DNA of 64,000 nucleotides, taken from Oxyruncus cristatus. Lineage: Eukaryota; Chordata; Aves; Passeriformes; Cotingidae. This document shows positions 24,761-38,100 of this stretch, piece by piece. Under the pieces are notes generated by a model. That model saw nothing but the letters and a program-made list of their open reading frames with translations, searched no databases and was not told the DNA's origin. The stretch is from contig VXAY01005611.1 of NCBI GenBank assembly GCA_013399855.1, forward strand, positions 180,636 through 244,635, read 5' to 3'. Made by a program: the position numbers and the translations under genes. Position 1 is the first letter of the stretch. Each line of letters begins with the position of its first letter.

Positions 24761-25124
24761 CAGTAATCCATGCTCCTAATGCTGCACACTTATGATATAT
24801 CTGAAAAGTCATCAGTTGCACTTGTATGGTGATTAATGTGCCTCGCTTAAATAAAAAAAGCAAAATGTTTTTTGTATGATGATGGTCCTATGCACTATGC
24901 TGAAGTCTGCTGTCTGAGGTTGGTTAACTTTGTGACATTTCCTAGTAAGTAGATCTGATTCAGAAGAATTTCACTTCTGATTCTGAGAAATCAAATCAGA
25001 AATGAAACACAGGGATAGATCCAAGCCAGATGTTCATGCCCAGTTAAGCAACACAAAAGCAAAATCAATTACCCATCTTTTAACCATGAAGTCAGTATTT
25101 GAGGGCTCATAACATTGCCAAAAG

Positions 25125-25240
25125 ATTTAAACTGAAGAGACCTAGGGGTCATCCAGTTTGATCCTCTGCTGAAAGCAGGGTAAAATTTGTGGGTACATCA
25201 GGTTACTCAGAGCTTTGTCCAGCCAAGTCATTATCACCAA
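25125..25240 (-). mobile_element. short CR1 LINE 3'-end fragment
   Basis: On the + strand the stretch from GGGGTCATCCAGTTTGATCC through CTGAAAGCAGGG to CAGAGCTTTGTCCAGCC corresponds to the reverse complement of the CR1 3' UTR region. It is strongly diverged and both ends are indistinct. Confidence 0.65.
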
Positions 25241-28200
25241 CCTGCTTATTCCAACAATAGATGTAATTTAGTTCTTTGTATCTCATAGCCTGCTCTGGTT
25301 TTCACTATCACACGCCACTAAAAAGGTACCCGCCAGGTGCCATTTCTCCCTCTACCTGAGATCATTGCTCCATAGTGTCCTCTCTACTTAAGTCCAAAGC
25401 CACCAGAACAGAGATGCAGCTGGATCCTGGGACTTGAAATAAAGCAGCTTAGCTCCCAGAAGTTATGTGAGTAATTGACAATCTAATTGCATTATATTAA
25501 GCTGCAGCACTTTATCCCTTACAGACTTCAGAGAATCTAAGTGGGAAACCATATTCAAAAATGTATTTATGACTTCTATCATCATCTAGATTTCCTAGGC
25601 AGCAGAGACTCCATACAGGCAAGAACTCCAGTCTGAGGCTTTTCTGCTGCTTAATCCATGAACTCTGACTAAAGCATTTCCCATGGTTAGGGTATTCATT
25701 AGATCTCATTTGCTCATGTGAAATTTCTCTTGCCTTTTAGAGGCTGAGGCTCAGCAAAGGTTCAGCATTAACAGACAAAACTTGTTTTGCAAGTTTTTCA
25801 GAACTTTTAGGAACTTAATATTACATCTTCATCCCTCTGCCAAGTTTGGCTGTGGTTCCAGGAGAAGAGACTGCTCTGTCTCTCTCACACACACAGACCG
25901 CCTACACGGAAAACACATCCACACATGACTCACTCTGAAAAGTCTTTCCAAAAGTACCTTAACTAGCACTTCAGTGTGGTCTGCACCCATGTCTATGACA
26001 CTAGTAAACTTCAGAACAGGCAGAAAAATCCACATTCAGCATTTGGAGCATTTTCTACTGGTGTGTTTTGGTGGGGTGACTGTTCAGCTTGTTGGCATTT
26101 TGGCATTAATCTTTATCACATTTCAAATTCTGGACCCAAAAATTACACATTCTGACAGCTAAGTTTCAGGTACATTTTGTTAGATTGGGTAGAAATTTGA
26201 CTCAATGGAAGCTATTGAGGCTTGTCTTGTCTCAGTTGGACACAGATATTCACCAAAAAAAATATGGAAAAAAGCCAAAATCATAGCTTAAATTTCCAGC
26301 TGAAACAAGCTGGGAGGCATTTTTAATGAATAAATTTGTTAGTGTGTTTAGGAGAGAAATCAGGAATAATCAGTAAGAACAAAATCAGTAAACAGTTCAT
26401 CAGTTCTTAGAAAACATTTTAATGACCTTCCAGAGTAGGAAGCCAGAACATTGTGGGCAGAATACAAACAGCATCTCTCTCATTCCATGAATTCAATGCA
26501 CTTTTTTTCTTTAAAACTCTCTGTATGATAGGCATTGAGAAGCTTTTCAGCCGCTTTTGTGGAATTTCATCTATTTCATTGCTTCTTTCTTTTTTTAATT
26601 TTTTTACATATGTTGGGGAAATTATCTCTAGAACGAATATTACTCTACGAATTTCATAATTATACCAAACAAACAGACTCTTAGCCCCCTCTAATTTAAT
26701 CATAATGCATGGAGAGAATCAATATAAGTAGTCTAGAATCCTTTCTATGTAATACTTTCTTCCTGTCTAAAAGCATGAGGAATTGGCATAGTTTAGGGTA
26801 CTGCAGACTGTGACTGCAAAGCAGAAACATCTGACATCTAATTCCAGTCTTCTGCTGAATGCAATGGGTCATTGCCTAAATTCCTTGGTCATTCTGTTCC
26901 TCAGCTAACATCCTATGTGAGATGAGTGTAATAGCAACTTCACAGTGATATATTGAGGCTTAGTTTGCAGTGCAGTTATACAAATGGCCTTTCTAGTCTT
27001 TTCTGAAATAATTTTTATCTTCATTTTGACATTCCCATATGGAACTGCCAAGCAGAATCTGGGCTTTATATTTATCATGTAATTGTTCCATGAAGTTTAA
27101 GAAATCTGGCAGTGATCTGGAAAACTTAGGAGGTAATAAAAGGTTACCACGAGGAATGCAGAGCTGCCTTGTATGGTAGTGAAGAGTAGAACCAGTACAT
27201 ATTTTGATAATACAGCACAGCTCTTGTCTTTGGGGTGGGCCTTGGTTGTATAGCACTGCCTGCATCTGAAATGCATGTCAGTGTAAACATTCTTCTAATA
27301 ACACAGAGGTTCTCTTAAACATTTGTAAATAGTTCAGCAATTTTGAGAAACAGGGTGGGGCCTGGAGATGGCTCAAGAAAGAAACATTATTCTAGTGCTT
27401 CTTGAACTCACTGTCCCAAGCCCAGTTCTGATCCTAATGTAAACCGCTGCCACTTGCCTTCGGGCGCAGTTGTACAACGTGCATCTGACCAGACTTGGAA
27501 AGCACACACTGTTCCAGAGAGGGATGGGTCTGTGCTGCATCCAAACCTGGCCTGAATGTGATACCCTAAGCTGAGGATTTGTTTCTCCATAGCAAGAAAA
27601 GGTGCATTATTGAGCATATTGTAGGTGATTTGGAGGAAATACAGCTTTTTTTACTAGAAACTAGTTATAATGAAAAATGTATTTTCATCAGGGAAAAAGA
27701 AAATTGTAGGATCAAATTCAGTAATGTTTTTGCCAGCTTTGATTATGTACAAAAGCAATTTTGTAATATAAAGTGTGAATTCTATAGAGCATAGGAAGGT
27801 CTTAATTTCAGGCATGCTTAGAGTAGTTAACCAGTTCATTAATTAATTAGTTTCATTAGAATTACAGCAATGCAATTCTGGGAAAAGATAACAATACCAC
27901 ACTTACTTCCAATGATAATTATAAAATTAGTGGTGTTCATGCAGGACCAGAACTCCTCCTCATTTTGAGGCTGGTTTTTCTTCTTTTCACTGCTAACTGC
28001 TGATTGAAAGCCACTACCTTTTCTAATTCTGTACTCTTATTTTTTAAATGAGGATGGCAGGAAAATGCCAATTAATAACTTTAAAATAATTTAAAGATGA
28101 AAGGTGATAAAATGTTTACTCCAGATGACTGCCTGTGCTTTCAGCATTTCAGTTTCACTAAACTCAGTATGGAATTTTTTCTTGACCAGCAATACCTGGC

Positions 28201-31089
28201 CATTACACATGGGCCTTGAGGCCACTGTGTACTGCCACTCACCTCCCCTGCTCTGAATATTGCTCAAGCTGCGGTATCTTGTATTTCAGAAATACCCTAA
28301 TGCTGTTACTGCAGATAACTTTTACTGCTTAGTTCAGGCAATTGAACTCATGTACTGGGTTAACGGCAGCTATTTATTTACTTGCCAGAATACAACATTT
28401 TAAATAAATAAAAAAATCAAAAAATCAAATTTTAACACCCTTTAATCCAAAATAATCCCAAATGGTCATATTAAGCTTGCCTGATTCTAAGTATTGTTTG
28501 CTATAGCAGCACTACTACTACTATTCTCATTAGTGCAGGAAAAAGTTGCATCTTTCAAATTGGTAAGAACAGGTTCCTACTGACAGAAGTCTGTGGGAAG
28601 AGAATAGGATGTGGAATTTTAGACTCCCACCTCAAATGTGCCTGCCAGCACTCATCATTCGTGGTGGTATGCAGGTCTCAGTCCCATTAGCAGAGGTAAT
28701 AGGAAGACAGAGCTCTTTGGGAGGGGTCTCTAGAGACTCCTGAAACAGGACAGGAATTAGAAGCCTCTGAGGAATGTCAAAGTCCCACCCAGTTAGCTGG
28801 CTCTTATCCTTCACTTTACATTCATAGGGATAGGGCTGACATCCACAAATGAAAGAACAGTAGATCTGAGTCATTTAATCTAGCAAATTATTTTCACAGG
28901 ATTCTCCACTTCACATAAAGTGGACAAAAAATATGAAGATATAATTTTTGTTCAAAGACAGTTCTTTTACATCAGGCCAGTGCCATCACCTCTTCTATTG
29001 CTAATAGTGAATAATTGTTAATAGATCCTTCCAAGAAAACTGGAGAGGTACAGAAGTGAGACTGGCCAGCTGCATGCGTGTGCCAGTCTGCAGCCAATTC
29101 AACTGACCAATGGAATAGGAGAATCATAGAATCATCAAGGTCCTCTTTGACATGTCCTTTATTCTGTTTTTGCTACCAATATCATACCTGAGATGGTGGA
29201 AGGGTCCTGCAGATAACTGCAGCAAGTCTCCTTTACTCCCACTCTTTCATTCAGAATGGTGGAGGTGGCTGTTTGTGAGACATCTGTTCGATTTCAGATC
29301 TCAGCTCTCAAACTGGAAAGTCTGAGAGTTACAGGAAGTACTGACATCCACAATTTTTACCTTAATAAGCATGTAACTTCTTTAAACTTACAGACAATGC
29401 TTCACATCAAAGTGTAGATGGATATAACAATGTCTCTTCCCCTTTGTTTGAGTGCAGAAATTGGTCCATCCCTCATGAAAATTCTTTTTTGCTGGAGCAC
29501 ATATCTAGCACACTGACCAGTCAACATCTGCCAGCTTCAGCAGATATTTCACTACCCACCATGGGTGGGGGAGTGAAGATTTAGGCCACTGTCTTAGACA
29601 AGACTTTTTCAGAATGAAGCTATTTGCAGTTGAACCTCAGAAAAAATGTGTCATCTTGATTGAGCAGCACTGACAAGCACTTATTGTGTAATTAGAGTCA
29701 GAGAAGCAAATGAAAAGTCCTGTTTTATATAAGCCTCAAATAAGTCAGTCTGTAAGAATCTTCAAAATCTGAAATGTTTTCTTTCCTTTGTTTTGACTAG
29801 ATTTGTAGTAAGTTAAACAGTATAATGGAAGTCAGAGCAGAGCTGCTAAAGCAAACCTCCTCTTTGGCCTAAACCAACAGTAGTGTAGGCAAGAGAAGTA
29901 ATTTACTCTTTCAGGTCATTTTGCAAAGTAGACTGGGTGGCTAGGTGAGTCAAAATTTAATTTTCTGAATATTTGTCACAAAATCAATGTATTTGTTTTT
30001 GCAGGATGACAACCTGCTATACTCACCCTGTTCAGAGGCAATGTATAATATTGTTTAGACACTTCTATTTTATCTTTGTGATATGTACACCGAGGTTAGC
30101 CTCCCGTATTTAAACTGCAACACAGTTTATGCAGGTCACTTATCTAGATTGCTGTAAAATAGTACCGTAAAATATGGTAAATACTGTGTGAAAAACATTT
30201 TTGTGTGGCTTCGACACAGGACATCAATGAAAGCAGGGTTTGCTTGCCAATTTACAGGGAAGTTAAATGGGCTCTAAAAGGTGCTCTGTGTTTTTGCAGT
30301 ATCTTATTTTTCAATGTGTACTTTATACCTTGCCAGGAAACAACCAGGCATTAATGTCGCAATTAAATTGCAAAATGGGTAACACTGGAGATGCAGGAGC
30401 TAATTCTGATGTTCCTATTGGCTCTTTGAGTGTCTCTTCACATGGGTTTTAAAGGAAATCTGGATTCCTAAACTTGCATTTTCTTAATTGAATCTAAGGT
30501 AGATGCCTAAAGTAAGCTTAGTGTATCAATAAGTAAATTTAACTCTATTATGTCTATTAAATCTATTCCCACTTCAGTGTTTGTGCTTTTTCTTTTTCCT
30601 GACTGTTTAGGATCACAAAAGAAAATAACTTTCAGGTGCCCAGCATTCAGATGTGAGATGTGCAAGGTCTTTCTTCTACACCTTCACTTCCCTTTGGTAA
30701 AGTTGGATTCATGGACAAGTGATAAACAAATCCTTTCAAATCTGGCTCTCATATTTTGAAGCTGTAACTGCACATGAGAGCAATGGGAATTTCAAATGCT
30801 AAACACCACTAGAGATACAGTATTTAACCCTGCAAACTAATAAGCACTCTTGACCTGATCCAGCAATATACTTAGAAAGATTTATGGCACTTGTCTTACA
30901 TTTAAGTATAGCATAGCTATTAAACACCTTGCTGCATTAGATGAAAACGCATAATGGCAAGATGAGGTTCATGCCACCTAATTTTAGCCATTTAACAGTA
31001 AGATGTCAAACTGAAGCTAATCATCAAGGCTCAGCCTGTTACTAAAGAGAGGAGGTAAAAGCATTTCCAGAGGGTGATTCTATTTTAGA
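25241..31089. other. intergenic DNA without recognised features
   Basis: AT-rich, with only short open frames on either strand and no protein resemblance. A small AATCATAGAATCAT motif at about 29123-29137 recalls a CR1 tail in reverse but is too short to call. Confidence 0.65.
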
Positions 31090-32345
31090 CATTTATTTCT
31101 GGTCACAACCATCACTGCTTCATGAAAAGAAAGTCCTGCTTATCAAACCTGATCTCCTTTTATGACAAGGTAACCCACCTAGTTGATCAAGGGAAGCCAG
31201 TTGATGTGATCTTTTGGAAATCAGTAAAGCTTATGATACTTTCTCTCACAGGATCCTATTGGACACAGCTGGATAAATGAATCATGTAGTGGGTGAGCAA
31301 TTCAGTTCACAAGTCAAGCACAGAGGGTAATAGTGAATAGGTTAGCATCAGACTGGTGACCTGTCACTAGTGGGGTTCCACAGGGCTCCATCTTGGGCCC
31401 TGTGCTCTTCAGCATCTCCGTAAATTACTTGGATGCAGAATTGGAAGAAATACTGAGCAAGTTTGCAGACAACACAAAACTGGGAGGAGCTGTTGACTCC
31501 CTTGAAGGCAGGGAGACCCTACAGAGACACTTGGACAAATTAGAGGACTGGGCAGTCACCAACCATCTGAAATTCAACAAGGAAAAATGCTGGATTTTAC
31601 ATCCATGACAGGGCAACCCTGGATGTATGTAAAGAGTGTGGAATGAGACTCTGGAAAGCAGTGCTATGGAAGGGACCTGGGGGTCCTGGTTGATAGCAAG
31701 TTGAATATGAGTCAGAAATGCCCTGGCAGCCAGGAGGGCCAACTGTGTCCGGGGGGCATCAGGCAAAGCATCACCAGCTGGTCGAGGGAAGGAATTGTCC
31801 CACTCTGCTCTGCACTGGTGAGGCCTCACCTTGAATGTTGTGGCAATTTTGGGTACCACAATATAGGAAAGATATTAAGCTACTGGAGAGCGTCCAAAGT
31901 GGGGCAACGAAGATGGGGAAGGGCCTTATGAGGAGAAGCCGTATGAGGAGCGGCTGAGGTTACTTGGTCTGTTCAGCCTGGAGGAGACTGAAGGGAGATC
32001 TCATTGCAATTTACAACTTCCTCATGAGGGGAAGAAGAGGGATAGACACTGATCTCTTCTCTGTGGTGACCAATGACAGAACTAAGGGAATGGCCTGAAG
32101 TTGTGTCAGGGGAGGTTTAGGTTGGATATTAGAAGGAAGTTCTTCACCAGAGTGTGGTTGGGCACTGGAACAGGCTCCCCAGGGAAATGTTCACACAACA
32201 AGCCTGACAGAGTTCAAGAAGCATTTGGATGATAGTCTCAGGCACATGGTGTGACTCTTGGGGATGGTCCTGTGCAGCTAAGAGTTAGACTCGATGATTC
32301 TTGTGGGTCCCTTCCAACTCAACATATTCTGTGATTCTCTGAATT
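31090..32345 (+). mobile_element. CR1 LINE (X-like) 3' fragment, about 1.25 kb
   Basis: The longest CR1 copy here. It includes part of the reverse-transcriptase core: GVPQGSILGPVLFSI is readable around 31372-31415, and the catalytic box reads FADN (near 31460) where FADD is expected, so the second catalytic Asp is lost. Downstream blocks (LEDWAVTNHLKFNKEKC at about 31535-31585, then LFSLEETE-like and KFFTRVWLGTGTGSP-like readings) are broken by stops. The tail is TGGGTCCCTTCCAACTC followed by ATTCTGTGATTCTCTG. It lies about 650 bp upstream of a SINE with a near-matching tail. Confidence 0.92.
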
Positions 32346-32633
32346 GTACCTGCTCATTACTCTCTCACTTCTTCTTGATGGTAGCCCTTTAGCTTAGACT
32401 ACATGTCTGACTTTCAGAGAGTCAAAGTAATTCAGGTTAATTACCTATTCATTTCTTCAGAATTTGCACTGATTTCACATTTAAGCTATGTATTTTATGG
32501 ACCATATTTAAAGCATGTAAGTCTTATCATCTCAAAATGTTGATATAATTGAAATGCAAAGTTAAGGCCTGCATCCTTCAGTTATCACAAATAAGCAGAA
32601 AGAGAAAATAAAAGCAATCAGCCTCTTGAACTC

Positions 32634-32652
32634 TTTTTTTTTTTTTTTTTTT
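32634..32652. repeat. poly(T) tract
   Basis: Nineteen consecutive T between the CR1 fragment and the SINE. Confidence 0.95.
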
Positions 32653-32995
32653 AATATTATACAACAGGTGAAATCACTTGGCCACAAAATTGACAGAGAG
32701 GAATAATTTCTTCTTATCTGTTACTGGATCTGAAGATTGCTGTCACACCCACAGTGATAAATTTATACCCAGTTCTGATGGAAAGAATTCAGGGAGTGAG
32801 AGGTAGGTGAAAGGAGTGGAGCTCTTATCTAGACGTGGAGTCTCAGCTAAAAATGAATTAATAACTTGTTGAGATAGAAAAGCACAGCACTTCAGTTCTT
32901 ATACATCAAAGCATTTTCTGGACTAGTGGGTGACAACTGAAGCTAAAGATTCTCCAAAGAAGCACCCAAACAGCATTGTGGAAAATTGTAGTTGA

Positions 32996-33140
32996 CCTTT
33001 GAGATTAGCTCAGTGGGTTGGAGTCTGGTGCTGGTAACACCAAGGTTGTGGGTTTGATCCCTGGGGGAATCCATTCACTGAAGTGTTAGACTCCATGATC
33101 CTTGTGGGTCCCTTCCAACTCAGACTGTTCTGTGATTTGT
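32996..33140 (+). mobile_element. tRNA-derived SINE with CR1 tail (TguSINE1-like)
   Basis: The head (about 32999-33070) looks like a decayed tRNA, closest to tRNA-Ile by eye. It has an A box TTAGCTCAGTGGGTTGGAG (33005-33023), an anticodon arm GGTGCTGGTAACACC and a B box GGTTTGATCCC. The tail (about 33085-33138) is a CR1 3' end: GTTAGACTCCATGATCC, TTGTGGGTCCCTTCCAACTC and TTCTGTGATT. This head-tail combination is the architecture reported for the passerine SINE TguSINE1, which depends on CR1 machinery. It is not a functional tRNA gene: the acceptor stem does not pair and the sequence continues directly into the CR1 tail. Confidence 0.88.
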
Positions 33141-34959
33141 CAAAGATTGCTTTGTGTGGTCTTGAGATCCTCTGAATACTGATTAAAAACCCTGAAAAAA
33201 TGTGATAAGATGTAACATCTTTTTCTCAGTAAGTACACTTCGTGCTGAAAGGAGGATGTGGAAACTGTGATCATGAAAACCAAGGTTGAGTGGATAAAAG
33301 ATGTGAAATTTTGCATGGTACCTGTCTATATTTTTAATTTACATGTAGTATCAATAAAATAAAGCTTTTATTACAACCTTGACACAATATATGTTTTAGA
33401 GTAGTGAAGTACTGCACAAGGCATTTTAATGATATGTTCCCACAAGCTCAAGTTAGCACATCTTAATTGCCTGTCAGTCAAATGGCAGTGACTGGTTGTG
33501 GGCATGGTCCTAGCCCATTGCAAACTGGCAGCTGAGCCAATCTTCATGGGTGACTACTTACAAACCCATTTTATTTTGCATTTGCAACAGTCTAGCGGTG
33601 TGCTTGGAGGAGTCAGTCACTACCAGTTCGTTTAAACCCAGTAATGTTTTGCAGTCAAGAGATCAAATGGAATTAGAAATTGGAACCTGAACGACTACTG
33701 AGTCTCTCACCAGTGGATTTTGGGGGGAAATGGTAAGATTTTCCAGTTTACTACATTTCTCTTTTTCTAGCTGGCAAATAATTAATTACAGTGTAAGTTT
33801 GAGCCACAGTTTGATTAAATTTTGTGAATCCAGAAGTCAGTCTGCTGGAGGAATAATTTACACATGGTTAGTCACTAGGAAGAATAACTCCTACCTGAGT
33901 AAAAGGCTTCAGGAAAGCAATTTATTTGCATCTTAGAGCTTTATTTTTTTAACCATAGGCTCCCCTGCGTTGAATCAAGGTGGAAAATTGAAGTATCACC
34001 TACCTTTTTTTTCTTCTGTTTCCCCAAAACATGGCAATATTTGAAATAACATTTTAATTTTTTTCATTTAAAACCCTTTGTACTTTTCAACATTCCTGGA
34101 TGCTAAATTTAAATTAAATTTTCTCATTAGGAGAAGTGACAAAATTGAAGTATACCCATCAAAAAAAAACAATCTGTACTAATTCTAAAAGGTAATGCAC
34201 TGCCCTGTAGTGTGGTTACCCTGTATGGATGCAGACAGGTCACTAGGGTTCCTTGTGAATGCAGGAATCAGTGTGGGATGTAGGGCTGGGGCGGAAGTAT
34301 CTGTTTGCTTTACCTAGGAAATGGATTTGAAATATTCCTGGGAGGGCATTCAGGCTCTACCCAGATGAATGTGTTCCATCTTCAAGATGGATTATACTGA
34401 TAACACACAGATGTTATTTATTTGTAGAAACCCATTTCTTAGATTTTAGAAATGTCAGGGGTATACTGGGGAAAGAAGATTTCCAGTGTGGTGCAGCCTA
34501 TCCCTATTAACAAAGCATTTGACCTCTTCCATACGCTGCAATCCCAACAAGTGACTCACAGAGAGTCTAAGGCAGCAAAAACCATGCAGAATTGCTTTAT
34601 TTGTAGGGCCAAGAGATTCTGGGAAAATGCATCTCTGGAAACTACTTAATAGCCACAAAACCCACATAGCATCTAAGAAAACTTCCAACAGCTAATGGTT
34701 TAGATCTTCTGTTGCTGTCAGTACATGTCGCTCACAACATTATAGCCTTGGGACAGTTGTAGGTAGGTCATAACAGAACCCCATTTACACCAACATTCTG
34801 TCTCCAGCAGCAACCACTAGTCAATATCTAAGGAAGAGTGTGAGAACAAGGAAAACAGAAGATACATCACTGAAATACATTCTCACCCTTGAGTCATTTT
34901 CAAATGAAAGTAAATTGGCTTTCCTGAGATCAATATGGGTGAGTTGTTTGTTTCAGTTT
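33141..34959. other. intergenic DNA without recognised features
   Basis: AT-rich sequence between the SINE and the ancient repeat near 35.0 kb. Nothing in it can be named. Confidence 0.65.
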
Positions 34960-35150
34960 GGGTTTATTTGGCTTCTTTTTGGTAATATTTACTGAGTTCT
35001 TGCCCATGGCCTTGTCCAATTTTCCCTTAATGCTTTGCAAACTTTTAGAATTCACAGCATCCTCTGTCAAGCAGTTCCCAAACTGAACTATTTCATGAAG
35101 CACAATAATTGCGCTCTTTTGTTTCACATCTATGTCTCTTAACATAGACA
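34960..35150 (-). mobile_element. ancient CR1-like repeat remnant
   Basis: The run from GGCCTTGTCCAATTTTCCC through AATTCACAGCATCCTCTG, AGCAGTTCCCAAACTGAAC and TTTTGTTTCACATC follows the order of an old amniote CR1-type 3' region seen in reverse complement, as I remember it. Divergence is high, and no coding sequence or tail is preserved. Confidence 0.5.
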
Positions 35151-38100
35151 AGAGCAGTACAGTTTTGGCAGTCCACTGAGTTTTTTCACAATGACACTCA
35201 TTAAGAAAGTACTAAGCTTCACAGCTGGTTTTGCACTGTTGAGCACTCCTTCATTTACACCTGATGCCACTTGTGTCTCCTCCCAAGGAGTAGCTGAGGT
35301 CAGTTCCATACGTCCTGCAGGCTGCCTCTGCAATCTCTTGGATACTGACCTTATCTGTACAATCAAGTGTTGAAAATGCTGACAAGTTTAATCTCCTTAT
35401 GCTTAATTTCCACATTCCTAACAATAGTTTGGCTCCCCCACTCTTTACTTATCTTGTATATGTAGACAGAATGGTTTGTCTGGAAGTGAGTCTGTTTTTT
35501 TCTTAGTATACATAGCCCCCAAATCCAGAGGAAGGGCAAATAAACTTTTATGTTGACTTTAAAATCATAAGACTTGAATGAAAAAGGAAAAAAATCTGTC
35601 TTCTTCTTTCTGTTCTGTGTGTGATCACGAACTCTTAAGGTTTTCCTGCAGAGTTATATGGATTTCTTTTTTATTAAGCAATAGTTGAGACTTTTGCATG
35701 GCATGAGAAAATGTGGAAAAAAGGCTTGCAGAAGAACACTAAAAATCTTGAAAGTCATAATCAAATCGTGAATATTGTTAACTTCAATCACTATAAATTT
35801 ACACAGTGCCTAGCACAACTAATACTGTGTATTATTTTTACTGTTTTATTTTTGACAGTTGCTGTTCTCAGGAGTTTTATACTTCTGAGGAAAAGAAAGT
35901 GGAAGAACAAAGTAAACTGGTGTGTCTGAGAGTTATTTTCTCTCTGGTCTAGTTGTATTCATGATCATTTTACTTGTAAGAGGTTATCTCATAGCTCACA
36001 CTGTCAAATTCAAGAACGTTTGCTTTGGGAGTATTTCAGGTGAAGCCAAATTAAAATTGTGATCACAGTGGTGTGTCAAGGTATCATGTCAGAGCAAAGA
36101 ATCTGGGAATGTGCCCTAACTGCGTTCTTCAAGATAAACACTTCTGTAGGTCTTAACACTACAGTCATAAACACTATAGCTTTGAGAATGAATAGGGGTA
36201 TATTAGAGACTCACTGACTTCCAATAGAAATTGAATTAATCTTCTTTCAGGTCAATTTATGCATCTCTGAATTCAGATCTACAAACATGGTTTCCATCAT
36301 TTTATCTTTCCCTTAATGGATAAAAACAGAGGGGTGAAAGAGATCTCAAGATATCTCTGACTCACCTTCCAACATTCCCCGCAGATGATTGTGTATCTTG
36401 TCTTTACAAATTCCAGTGAGGAGTAAACTGCAGTATCCCTTTATCATCTGATGTTACTCATTGACCATACACTGCTAAGCAAAGCATACTATTTACTAAA
36501 AAACACTCTCAGTTTGGTAATTTGATAAGTGAAATCTGCTTAATAACGAAGTAGATATTTCTTAATATAGAAGCAGATCTTTCTTAATAAAGAAATTGTT
36601 TGTAGAAGTTCTTATTGTAATACTTCCATCCCTGACAAAGCAATTGGGCAGTCATGCTTTATTTATACCTAACACAGATGTTTCCTCATCTCAGAGCTGA
36701 AGACTTTTAATATCCTAGAAAGTACTTATTTAAAAGAACTGTGGATTACTCTGCAATGTACTTTTTCAAGTATGTAGCTTGAGGAACTAGAGTTTTTCTA
36801 ACTTTTCTTCCTAACATTCTCTTCCTCAACCGAGGCTCTTAGTAAAACAGCACACTTATGACCTTCACAGTATGGCAGTACAGCAATGCAGTGAGGACAA
36901 GAAGCCCCCATCTCATGGGTGCAATGTTCAGAGCCCCACCAACACCAGGGAGCCTGGCATTCCCTTCATGGCTGGTGCCTCCCAGATGCTGCCAGCCCAC
37001 GCTGCAGAGCCCACCCTGCGGAGCCCCACTGCACCTTCTCTCAGCACCATGGTTTTCATGGCATTTGAAACCTTCTGCTAGCTAAACACAGAAGGGAAAA
37101 ACATTTAGAAATAACCAGCTTAGAAAACTATGTAACAAATGCAGCGGCAATGAGGAATAATGTTTGTTGGCATTCCCTGAACATATTGCAGATCATTTAC
37201 AGGTCTCAGCAAAATTCCTACAGAGCGCCAGGCATCGGGAGTGAATTAGTGTGCTTCATGCTGGTGAAGCCTTTTTCTTTAAACAAAATGCAAAGTTTAG
37301 GAACTGCATGAAGTTTCCAAATGGCATTTTCTCCCTCTCTGGATAAGAAGCAGTAATCAATTAATAATTTCTGGTTAGTTATTCTTAGCTTTTTCTAATT
37401 TCTTTCAGTTCCACTGTCATTGAGCAATCTCTAAACGTATTTTACGTCTGTTACCCAGATTGCTGTCCTCGAGTTGAGTACCACAGTCCCTGCCTGCCAT
37501 CTGATTTTTTTTTTCTTGTAATTTGCATGAGATATGTCTGTAATCTGGCAGGATGTTCTCTGTCCAATAGTCAAGCATGTTGCAAAAACCTCTAATTATT
37601 TTTTTCCAGCTTAACGAAGTTATTCAAGGAACTTTCAGTGCCATAATGTTAAATGGTTATCTAGGTATCTTTTGAAAGGGAAAAATGTTTCCGGATAGAC
37701 CCTAAAGCATATAGATTCTACTTTATTTTTATAAATGGCTTATTTCTGCTAATGTAAAAGAGTTCCTCAGACCAACTGGAATAATAATGTGGCACGCAGC
37801 TACAGTCCAAGCAGCCAGCCAACCACAGCATGATCCTTTATCATAGCTTTGCATTGTTCTGCTAACTGCATGATGCCAAAAAATAATAATAATAAAGAGA
37901 AATCCTTTGTTCCCTTCCACTAACCTAGAAGGTCACAAAACAGACAGTTCCTTCTTGATTACACTAAATAAATAAAAGTCTGATTCACAGAGGGGAAACA
38001 ATCATCTGCCAAATGCCAAACCCTATAAAGGGTAAATCTGTTTTCACTTTGTGAGCCAGCTTGATGAGTCACTGAGGCTATGACTAATACCAGCAAGAAT

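Noticed and set aside
29120..29140. A minus-strand CR1 tail (AATCATAGAATCAT)
   Set aside because: Only about 15 bases match and the flanking sequence does not continue as CR1.
31425..31859. A 144-residue minus-strand protein
   Set aside because: It is an antisense shadow of the CR1 element on the + strand.
32999..33072. A tRNA gene
   Set aside because: The A and B boxes and an anticodon-like arm are present, but the acceptor stem does not pair and the sequence continues into a CR1 3' tail, so it is the head of a SINE.
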